Shown here one piece after another: positions 8,572 through 16,743 of a stretch of DNA of 26,948 nt (the stretch's first letter is position 1; each line of letters opens with the position of its first letter). The translations under genes were made by a program, and so were the position numbers. Under the pieces are notes generated by a model that saw only the letters and a program-made list of their open reading frames with translations, had not been told where the DNA came from and searched no databases. Location: the NCBI GenBank assembly GCA_015039465.1, contig MU130494.1, positions 90,301-117,248 of the forward strand, in the 5' to 3' direction. The DNA comes from Phlegmacium glaucopus (Eukaryota > Basidiomycota > Agaricomycetes > Agaricales > Cortinariaceae).

Positions 8572-8608
8572 GTGGGAAAGTTAGGACATGGTGTCCTAAC
8601 TTTCCCAC
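8572..8608. repeat. Perfect 16-bp-arm hairpin beside the LTR
   Basis: GTGGGAAAGTTAGGAC, loop ATGGT, and its exact reverse complement. It lies one base outside the proposed Copia LTR edge at 8610. Confidence 0.85.
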
Positions 8609-8609
8609 C

Positions 8610-8933
8610 TGTTGCTGTAAATTTTCGCAGCTAGAACAAATAAAAGAGTAAGTCTCAACTTTTTGTATCAAGTTGAATGTATTACTATATATACCTAGAA
8701 CAAATAAAAGAGTAACTAGGTACTTGTTAGATATAGTAATGAATGAATGAAAAGATATGCTCATGTCTCAACTTTTCATATCAAGTTGAGACTTGTAAAA
8801 ATAAAAGAATGCATGACTAAAGAGTGTGATTATGTAACATTGTTGTCATGTATAGATAAAGGAATGGAATGATAAGATATGAAAGATAAATAATAAAAGA
8901 AATAGAAGGAGTCGAAACTTGTATACTCCAACA
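8610..8933 (-). repeat. 3' LTR of the Copia element
   Basis: The 324-bp segment has perfect TGTTG..CAACA termini. On the minus strand it is preceded by the purine tract AAGGGGGAG (8942-8934), the expected polypurine tract next to a 3' LTR. It carries an internal duplication: TAGAACAAATAAAAGAGTAA at about 8631 and again at about 8695, and TCTCAACTTTTxxTATCAAGTTGA at about 8664 and 8766. No second LTR is present in the window, so the target duplication cannot be checked. An alternative outer edge at 8571 (TGTGGG) is possible. Confidence 0.65.
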
Positions 8934-9055
8934 CTCCCCCTTGAGTGAGACTCCGTTGATCACCATTTCATGTACATGATTGTCATGTGATGACAAATGT
9001 GCTGATTTTGTTATCGCCTAAACAATAAGCCTTGCAATCGTTGTTAGGACTGAGT

Positions 9056-10470
9056 TTAAACACAATCATTCTTCAATTCCCCCAGCCCCAGCTTTTCAAC
9101 AAAACCTATGAACTTGGGCCGCGCAAGTGCCTTCATGAAGATATCCAAAACATTTTCTTCAGTGGGGTATGGTAGTTGATGTTAATCTTCTTATCCTCCA
9201 CAGCCTCTCGGATAAAATGATATCTGAGACCAATATGTTTCATTCTTGAGTGATATTTGTTGTCCTTCACAAGCACAATAGCCCCCTGATTATTGCAGTT
9301 GATCACCATAGCCTTTTCTTGGCCTCCTCTCACTTCATCCACAAAACTTTGAAGCCATAAAGCCTCCTTTGCTGCATGTGTTTGTGCAGCATATTCAGCC
9401 CTCAGTACTCAACAACACAATCAAGTTTTGCTTCTTGGAACTCCACAAAATCACTCCACATCCAAAATGGAAAGAATATCCAGAGATCAAATGACAATGC
9501 TTTTGACCAGCCCAATCAGCATCACAAAATCCTTCAACAAGAGTATTGCATTTTCCACAAAAGTAAGCCACAGGTTTTTCATACATCCTAGATATACAAT
9601 GACTCTTTTCAGTGCTTCCCAGTGTGCTTTGCCTGGATTTTGAATAAATTTCAACAGTATCCCTATCACATACACTACATTGTACCTCAAAATAACAGCT
9701 GGCCACAACATGCTTCCAATAGCTTCAGCATATGGAATTCCTTGCATTTTCATAAGCTGGTTGGTGGACAACAGTCCTTGGTCAGTGGATAATTGAGTTC
9801 CAGGATCAATAGGTGTTGAAACAGGCCTTGCATTGGTAAGTCTAAAATTTTCAACCATTGCCTCGATATAAGTATGTTGATTTATCAAAATAGTCCTAGA
9901 TGCTCAATCGCGCCTAATCTCAAAACCAAGAAACCATTTAATAGGTCCATTGTCTGTTATTTCCCAATGAGCTTTGATCTGGGATTAACCTTTCAGCATC
10001 AATCTTCCTTTTCAATGTAACTGCCATATTGTCAGTCGCAACAGCAACTATGGTATGTTCTTCACCTGAACATCAATAAAACACCAAATGATCTACAGCT
10101 GAACATTTGAAGCCCAGGTCCTTAATGAAGATGCAACTCATTTTTAGGTACCAACCCCTACCAGCTTGTTTTAAGCCATACAATCCCTTTAGCAACCTAC
10201 ACACCTTGCCCTCTTGGCCAGGCTTTAGCACACCTCATGGCAGCTTCATATATATTGTCTCATTGAGTGGTGCATTAAGGTAAGCACTCTTTACATCCAC
10301 ATATTCAATCTCCCAGTCCTGCTGAGCTGCATTAGCTAGGACCATGCAAACCGTCGGCATTTTTGCTGCAGCCGAAAAAGTTTCAGTATAGTTTACACCT
10401 TTGACTTGTCTGTGTCTGTGTCCACCTGCTACAATATGGCTTTCTAATTTCGTACTCGGGGCTGACACTG
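9056..10470 (-). pseudogene. Ty1/Copia pol, 5'-truncated (reverse transcriptase + RNase H)
   Basis: On the minus strand the reverse transcriptase starts near 10,450 with IVAGGHRHRQVKGVNYTETF, VDVKSAYLNAPLNETIYMKLP and GLYGLKQAGRGW. It continues through the connection segment (STPIDPGTQLSTDQ, GIPYAEAIGSMLWPAV) and the RNase H end (SRMYEKPVAYF, GFCDADWAGQ, AEYAAQTHAAKEALWLQSF, HIGLRYHFIREAVE, IFMKALARPKF). The stop is at 9056-9058. Gag, protease and integrase are missing. In-frame TGA stops replace expected arginine codons after MKLP, after HLVFY and in EIRRD-ASR. The second catalytic aspartate of the polymerase motif is asparagine (VATDN, codon 10,030-10,028). At least two frameshifts lie near 9155 and 9385. 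The copy is dead. Confidence 0.9.
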
Positions 10471-10785
10471 AGAGACGACAATGCATGTAGCCTATGTTTT
10501 CAGTAACAGCGTACCAAATAGTAGTTCAGAGGTACATCGGTAAAATTACATCAGCTTTTCAATGGAAGCTTTCACATGCACAGCTTGCGTTCTCAAGTTG
10601 AAAATACTTCAAATTGTGATTGCTTTCCCGACGAGTCTCTTCTTACGTGAGTGAGAAGGGGGGTTATTGCGAGATGCAAACGGGACTCCGCCAAACGATT
10701 TGTTGAGTGTGAGATAAAACCAGACAGTGGCGCCGTACCGTACCAAAACATTTCCTGGATCAAACCACTTACAGTGTCTTGCATG
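10471..10785. other. Unassigned non-coding sequence
   Basis: Between the Copia break and the MITE. It contains GTACCGTACC and a GAGTGAGAAGGGGGG run. No frame, repeat partner or element end is recognised within the window. Confidence 0.5.
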
Positions 10786-11094
10786 ACCGTTTGCACACTT
10801 ACTTCGTAAATTCGCATTTGTATTTATTTGGCTGTTAGGAACTGTCACGCATTGGTAAGCTGAGATCTAGAGATCTTGCAGACTGATGTCTAAAAGTGTC
10901 AATAATGTGCTTCAGATTGATGGAGCAGCCATTGAGCGCTGTATGTTAAGAGAAATATCAGTGAAAATGATAACAACGACTCCACACTGGTTCCACAGCC
11001 TGTCATTTGGGTCAGCAGGGCGTGATTGCCCAATTTGTCCTGTCACAGATAAGTAAACACAAATGCGAATTTACGAAGTAAGTGTACAAACGGT
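10786..11094. mobile_element. 309-bp MITE
   Basis: Terminal inverted repeats of about 40 bp: 10,786-10,826 begins ACCGTTTGCACACTTACTTC and 11,054-11,094 is its reverse complement with about two changes. The interior has no coding frame. No clear target duplication flanks it. Confidence 0.85.
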
Positions 11095-11580
11095 TGTAAG
11101 TAAATCTGGATATTAATCAAATATTAATGTATAAAATATTTCTGCCGATTTTCGAGAATTTCTCTCTCCCTTGTCCCTTTTTTGTTCTCTGAGCCCGTTT
11201 CTTAAAAACTTGACAGTGAATGCTGTATGTTGTGTGGGAAATACTGGTGTAATAGTAGATAGGACCCGGAGCTGCGCTGGGCAAGCGCTGGGCCAATAAT
11301 AGTGACTGATCAATAATTTTGTTGGAGTTCACTAGCACTGCCTGTTGCGTTGTTGATCTTGCACTCGCCCATACACGCATCCACACGCTCCAACTACTCT
11401 GCAAGATGCCCAAGCTTTCCAAATATAATTGAAATGGCTACCGCGCTGTCACCATTCGGAAGAAGTTCTGCATTTGAAAAGTCCCTTCTCTCAGCACGAG
11501 AATATTTATTGTTGTTTCGCATCTGTCACTTGTAATTTTGGATTTATCGACTGATGGATCCGAATGACACGCTAATAATG
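11095..11580. other. Intergenic region upstream of the membrane protein gene
   Basis: No repeat or frame supported on either strand. Minus-strand frames of up to 101 codons at 11,113-11,422 have no recognisable motif. Probably upstream regulatory sequence. Confidence 0.5.
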
Positions 11581-11585
11581 GTGCG

Positions 11586-11593
11586 TATATAAA
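11586..11593 (+). promoter_or_regulatory. TATA box of the membrane protein gene
   Basis: TATATAAA, 67-74 bp before the ATG at 11,660, in a C/T-rich leader (CATTCTCTAAAAATCTCTCC). An out-of-frame ATG at 11,653 overlaps the main start and could lower translation. The main ATG has A at -3, the upstream one does not. Confidence 0.55.
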
Positions 11594-11659
11594 CTCTGGT
11601 ACCTTGTCGTTCTGTTCCTAACTGACGTTCATTCTCTAAAAATCTCTCCTTTATGTACA

Positions 11660-12707
11660 ATGTCAGTGCTTCATTTCGCCCTGGATCTTGAACTGATAGG
11701 CATCATCATTTCGGCAATGATATATGGAGGCGCACTGTCCCTCAGCCTCTCTTATGTTCCTCTCCTCCTGACAACTTCGCAAAACATCTCTCGAAGGATG
11801 CGAAACTTTTTGCTGGTATACGTTACGTTCATGGTCGCGATCAGTACCGTGTACATAATCACAAAGACCATCATCCTCACACAGGGCATTTTCCATATCC
11901 ACAGGCCCAATCCACTCTTCTACTTTCAAATTGGAAACGTGGATTCGACGTGTACTATACTCGCTAATTGGGGTGCTGATGGGTTTATGGTAAGCAAATT
12001 TCAAACATCTATGAGGAAAGCGTCTGACTGTTTCTCTTTTTGTGTGCTACATAGCTCTGGCGATGTGCGGTGCTATATGGGGGAGTCTCGCGATGCCGTC
12101 GAATAGCTTTGATCGCTGTTCTCGTCCTTTTGGCATTATCGTCCCTCGGTATGAGTGGTTGCATCATATCGCCTTTCTTCATTGACTTTTTATTTATCAA
12201 GCCACCGGCATTTTCGATGCCATAATGGGAACTCCTTTCACCGTGACCGGGGTCACAGTCATTCTCAATGTCTTCACTGCCATCCTGATTACTTTACGAA
12301 TTCTATATTTTGAAAGATACATGCGGAAGGCGATAGGAACGGAACGTAATAGTCCCTACACGATGGTCGTTATTATCTGCGTTGAATCTTCGGCGCTGAT
12401 TATCGTCTTCAGCTTGATCTACTTCATTCTTTTCTTTCAGCCAACTAACACATTATACCTTCCAAATTCCAATGCAACTGTTGGTCCATATATATGTAAG
12501 CCTTCGCAGGTTTCTCTAACTTTTCGGTCAAGCAATAAAGAAACTCATTCAAAACTCATATAGGTCCTATCTCCACTTCTCATCATCTATCGGGTCGCCC
12601 GGGGGAGGTCCGTAACCATCAGAGAGCAACCTTCGGAAAGTGGGCCCGCTGTATCAGCTATTCGCTTCGAACCGCCGCCACTATCATCGGGGAGTATTGA
12701 AGTTTAG
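11660..12707 (+). CDS. Seven-helix integral membrane protein (basidiomycete family, function unknown)
   Basis: Four exons, 11,660-11,989, 12,055-12,148, 12,202-12,509 and 12,564-12,707, with introns of 65, 53 and 54 bp (GTAAGC, GTATGA and GTTTCT donors, all AG acceptors). They give a continuous 291-residue protein. Hydrophobic segments lie at about residues 10-37, 48-71, 95-117 (ending GFMLWRCAVLYGG), 121-147, 153-177, 190-215 and 243-258 (VLSPLLIIYRVARGR), so seven helices with a short polar tail ending SIEV. The motif of a tryptophan-rich helix 3 end followed by a basic RCRR loop, and YRVARGR after the last helix, is a pattern I know from a large family of mushroom seven-helix proteins without assigned function. 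The last splice was chosen because it restores the helix-7 frame; reading through gives an early stop. No lesion is visible. Ligand and partners are unknown. Confidence 0.8.
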
Positions 12708-13240
12708 AAAAACTGATTCAGTCGCGCGTCACAAATCAATTTAGGGATTTCACGCGTGCCAGTTGTTCTTTGACCGTTTGACGGGCGTGACCAATGAAGT
12801 TCATAGGGACGTTCTGCGTTACGATCTAGGGCCTTCCGAGTAGAGAAGAGAAGAGAAGATTGAGGAGATTTTAAGTTGGTCACGGGTCCTGAAGAGTTTA
12901 TCTCTTCAATAATTATATTAGTTACAATTTCATTTTCGCTACTAGGTCTGGGATATCTAAAATTTAAACGCCAACCGTATACGCCAACGTGATCGGGATC
13001 GAATATAAAACATTAACCATGGGATAAACTCACATTCGCCCGTTACATCTTTATAACAGGATATCTTCAAAGAACATATCCCCCACTCCAAGTCCATAGA
13101 AGAAGGCGTCTGATCACAAAATCGAAGAAGCTGTCATCGTTGGCTCTAGTTCGAACTTAGCCCCAGGTGGTACCTGTTAACAACCTTGCTCTTTGATATT
13201 GCTCAGCGATCAAAGGCGAAATAGTTGCCTTGAACATCCC
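12708..13240. other. Intergenic, no gene recognised
   Basis: Contains a short GAGAA repeat (GAGAAGAGAAGAGAAGA near 12,844). A GGTGGTACC word lies near 13,166. Neither strand shows a sustained frame. Confidence 0.5.
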
Positions 13241-13244
13241 AGTA

Positions 13245-13860
13245 CCTTTTTATATATAAAAAAACCCTTCATCAATACAAAAAGAAAATAATAGAAGCCC
13301 GATGCTAATTCCCTTACCTAACCCCATAACGATCAAAGCAATGATGAAAGCTCCAAGGACACTTTGAAGTTCAATGACACCAGGTAGAGCTGACACGATC
13401 AAGATAATATGACCGATGAGAGCATTGAAAATAGCCACCCAAACAGTTTTGTAACAGCGCCAGTATTAGGTATCAGCGATATATGCTCGTAGTAGAGGAG
13501 TCACATAACATCTGAAAGTTAGACAAATACCAATTAAATTTCGCGACTCGACGTAGAGGAGAGACGTACCAGAATTGATAAAGCACTCGTATGTGGACCA
13601 GCAGGTAATTTTCTTGAATGAAGTTGGTCTAGATCGGGACGAAAGGATGTTGGTGATAATGAGACGGAATGAAAGATGGATACATGAAATAACTCACGAA
13701 AACGACACGGACCCATAGAACTATATATGCAAAAAACCGGTCATATATATGGCTCAAAATGACAATGACAAAGATACATACTGAGAAACGCCCCGCCAAT
13801 TCAACAAATGCTATCATGACCCGATGATCTGATGATTAGTCAGATATTACTGGTGTAAGA
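13245..13860 (-). pseudogene. Probable relic of a multi-helix membrane protein gene
   Basis: On the minus strand three hydrophobic coding-like pieces follow each other. First, 13,817 to about 13,698, reads VELAGRFSVCIFVIVILSHI and then RFFAYIVLWVRVVF, ending at a GTGAGT donor. Second, after an AG near 13,512, reads CYVTPLLRAYIADT. Third, 13,470 to about 13,300, reads YWRCYKTVWVAIFNALIGHI and then ILIVSALPGVIEL. A stop separates IADT from YWRCYKTVW, where related proteins have a continuous helix. The order (helix, ADxxxxWRCYxxW, helix) resembles fungal seven-helix proteins. No start or C-terminal end can be placed, and I could not build a complete splice model. Either a pseudogene or a gene whose exons I have not resolved. 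Confidence 0.35.
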
Positions 13861-13994
13861 GGATGTCCAGAGTAAAACTTACAATAAGGCACTGCAAGGT
13901 AGCCCTTTCCTCGTCGATTGGAGGGGGTCAAGCCATCACGAATACCATCGAATTACTCAATCGACTTCCGATCAGTTGGCATTTCTTTTCGTCA

Positions 13995-14317
13995 TAGTAA
14001 TGGACATCAATCATAGCGCGCTAAAGCCAAAGCGTCAAAGTAGACAAAAACGGAAAATAAGAGCAGCCCTTGTCGATCCGACTCGAGGGAGGTTGGAGGA
14101 GATAAAGAAACAAAGCCTTCTTGTCTGTAATTTTCCTGTCCAAAGACTTTGAAGAAAGCATCGTGAGTCTAAATATGAATACTTCCAACATGGCATTATC
14201 ATATGGGGAAGACAGCGTGGTTTCTGCAGCAGCATGATGATGGCGCTACTTGTGGAAGGAACATGCGTCACAAACAGGAGCGTGACATCACAACGGATTC
14301 ATACACGCGACCAGCGA
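13995..14317. repeat. Dispersed repeat Y, copy 1
   Basis: Begins TAGTAATGGACATCAATCAT, includes GAGATAAAGAAACAAAGCC and TGGGGAAGACAGCGTGG, ends with TGACATCACAACGGATTCAT. The same series, with several short indels, is at 20,467-20,728. Confidence 0.85.
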
Positions 14318-14408
14318 CTATCAGTTTTTTGGACGCCTTCATCAAGCCTTCATTTTATCAAATTCCTTAACCATGCACTCTTCAAGTTGTGCCAGATCGA
14401 TTTTATTG
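14318..14408. repeat. Dispersed repeat X, copy 1
   Basis: Begins CTATCAGTTTTTTGGA, ends near CCAGATCGATTTTAT. Related to 20,365-20,436 but lies after Y here and before Y there. Confidence 0.65.
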
Positions 14409-14463
14409 CAATCATGGAGCGAGGTATGTTTTCTTGCGAAAACTTTTGATGGGACCTAAACCA

Positions 14464-14511
14464 ATGACTTCGACCAGTTGCGCTTGCAAGCCCGGTGAAT
14501 GCAAGTGCTGA
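14464..14511 (+). CDS. Very short Cys-rich frame, metallothionein-like C-terminus (tentative)
   Basis: The frame ending TGA at 14,509-14,511 encodes CACKPGECKC, two C-x-C pairs as in fungal metallothioneins. Two readings reach it: a 15-codon mini-frame from the ATG at 14,464, or an exon joined through a well-formed 54-bp intron (14,424-14,477; GTATGT donor, CTAAAC branch-like word, CCAG acceptor). The second reading adds YCNHGAS directly before it. Upstream exons are not resolved. Metallothioneins bind copper, zinc or cadmium through such cysteines, but a chance frame of this size cannot be excluded. Confidence 0.25.
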   Translation: MTSTSCACKPGECKC

Positions 14512-14738
14512 GGCACAATCAGGATTTACAAATGTACAACATTCAACATTCAAATTATGATATCTGTATCGGTTCGTTTTGGGAGTGTTCAATATTAACA
14601 GACAAATTATTACTTGTTTCAGATATAGCTTGTGGACTGAGAGAAGTTACAATACTTGAAAGTAGCAGAGTGGCCGAAAAACAATTCACTTCGTTCCACA
14701 GAAGTCAACAATACATCAGTACATTTGCACCAAAAAGT

Positions 14739-15957
14739 CTAGTTCACCAAAGCCCATTCCTGTTCATCCAGGATAATCAACTTTTCCCCAGTTATAATAC
14801 CAGTCTTCAAGTCCCTTCGGAATTCGTAATCGTATTCATGATCGACAAAAACCAGTCGCGTTAGTCTTTGTAACATTCGCATTATTTCCTTTGCAACTTC
14901 GCGTCGACCATTTGAAGTTCGTAACGTAACATAGGCACAGAGGTTGGGGTCGTCAAGAAGTGGAGGGAAACGAAGAACCAGTGTTTCGATGTGCGGAAAA
15001 TGACATCCAGGAGGAAAGGGCAGCAAAGAGGTCTCGCGCTGAATTTCATTACATAGTAAATAACCTGGTCGCTCAGATGACTGATATTTAGGGACGTACG
15101 ATGGATAGAAATTGGTGGATCTGGAGATGCTTGATCCTTGGCGTCTTCTCTGCCATGAAACGCATGACATCTAAAAAATGGGACTGTCTTCTATCCGGTT
15201 CTCGCTTTAGAAATATGGCCAGGCTCTTCAAATATATGTGAGGCGAGTGGAATAGGAAGGGGGAATCCAACATGGCCCTTTCGTAAACGTCAGCCTTTGA
15301 TTTTTCGAAATCAAGCCGTAGCCTTTCGAGCTGTCGGGGTCGGATTCCCGCCGGTGACCAAAACTCATCAAAAAATGGCACAGCGCAAGCTAACGTTTTC
15401 AGGTAAGGGAGCCTCACAAACACGTCACCCTGAGAGAATGTTCCACCTGAATGCAATTGCAACGTTTGTAAAGTCTTCTGAGAATTGAGAAATCCTGCCA
15501 ATTGATCGTTTTGAAAGAAATAGTCGTTGACAAATTTGGTCAACTTGAACGGAAGATTGTCCAGCATATACGCCGATGTCGAATGGTCTTGTAGTCCACG
15601 TCTGCGACTTTGAGGAAGTACCGCCAATTCCTTCAAATTTACACACATCCTTAACGCCTGTATAAGTCGTGCAATGTCGTCTACGTGAAAGGCTGCTTGT
15701 TGTGGGAGGAGCAAAATGAGATCCTCAACGTCTGGTGCAAGATGAGGTCTGCGTTTGAGAGATAGACACCAGGCTTTGATGCGGGCGGCACCTCGAAGAC
15801 ATGGAAAGCGAGAGGAAAGTAACCTTTGAGCCTCTCTTCGAAAGGTATGTGAAATGAAGCAAATGGAGTTCAAGTCACGTCGTTTGAAAATTGGGTCCTG
15901 ACATATGAGAGAACATATTTCAGGGGGAAAGCATTTGAGATCCGTGCTCGTAGGCAT
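14739..15957 (-). CDS. F-box-like protein with C-terminal LRR-like region
   Basis: Two exons on the minus strand, 15,957-15,100 and 15,038-14,739, joined through a 61-bp intron (GTACGT donor, TTCAG acceptor), give 385 residues. The N-terminus (residues about 8-48: LKCFPPEICSLICQDP..DLNSICFISHTFRREAQRLL) is a basidiomycete-type F-box. The rest is a chain of leucine-spaced segments (LKELAVLP, LQTLQLHSGG, LKTLACAVPFF, LERLRLDF, LKSLAIFL, IKHLQIHQFL, IETLVLRFPPLL) like the LRR-like repeats of these proteins. F-box proteins act as the substrate-choosing part of SCF ubiquitin ligases; the substrate here is unknown. Starting at 15,957 puts the F-box at the very N-terminus as is usual. No lesion is visible. 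Confidence 0.85.
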
Positions 15958-16578
15958 GATGGTGGTGTAGTGTTATGGTTCATTTGTAGCGTGTGGCTGA
16001 AATCTGACCGAGTCAGGGCTGTCGTTGGGGAAATTGTTCACGATTTCAATATGAACAATATAACGATTCACGGAAGCTTATTGAGCCGGAATTCACCAAA
16101 TGCTTCTCATTACTTAACATTGACCTACTCGTTGAAATGATTCGCCGTAGTCAACCGAACATGAGCGGCATGATTTTTTCTTTGATGATGAGGATGGTAT
16201 TGGATTTGTATTGGATTCATATATTGACGATTTCGCCTGAACATCATACAGAATCCCACCATCATCAAGCTATTCAATTTTGTCTCCGTCCGATCTCCCA
16301 CTAGGCAGCTGCCATAGTCTGGATTTTTAGTCGTATTGGCGCCTGTTCACAGAATCCTACAGGGGGAACCAGTAGAAAGGGTTACCTCATTGACACATTG
16401 ATGAGCCTCTGCAGCAAGGCCTTCTTCTACTTCATAGTAGAAACTTCGTAGCAAACCAGGCTGAGTGATTTCTTCTGATATTTGACGATAAAGTTACGCA
16501 CAGAAATGATCAATTTTCCACGTTCACCCGCAATCTAAGTGGAATGGAAGACAGGAGACGAGAAAGCATTCATCAAGT
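15958..16578. other. Intergenic with one relic frame
   Basis: Mostly unassigned. A minus-strand open frame without ATG (16,493-16,347) reads LYRQISEEITQPGLLRSFYY then EVEEGLAAEAHQCVNE, clearly protein-like and followed by GTAACC. It has stops on either side and no neighbour exons that I could find. Probably a remnant of another gene. Confidence 0.45.
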
Positions 16579-16743
16579 TTCCCAAAATGTACAGATGTGT
16601 TTTGTTGGGTATACATATCTTAACCAGGTTCCAAGGATACCAATCACAAACTTGAAGTCGCAAGTCATCAACGCTAAACACTCACTGGAGCAAGGCCAGA
16701 TCGCATGGAAGTAAACAAACTGTAAAAGTTTTTTCATCCACTA

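Noticed and set aside
11663..12004. 113-codon minus-strand frame
   Set aside because: Antisense of exon 1 of the membrane protein gene, whose splices and helices are well supported.
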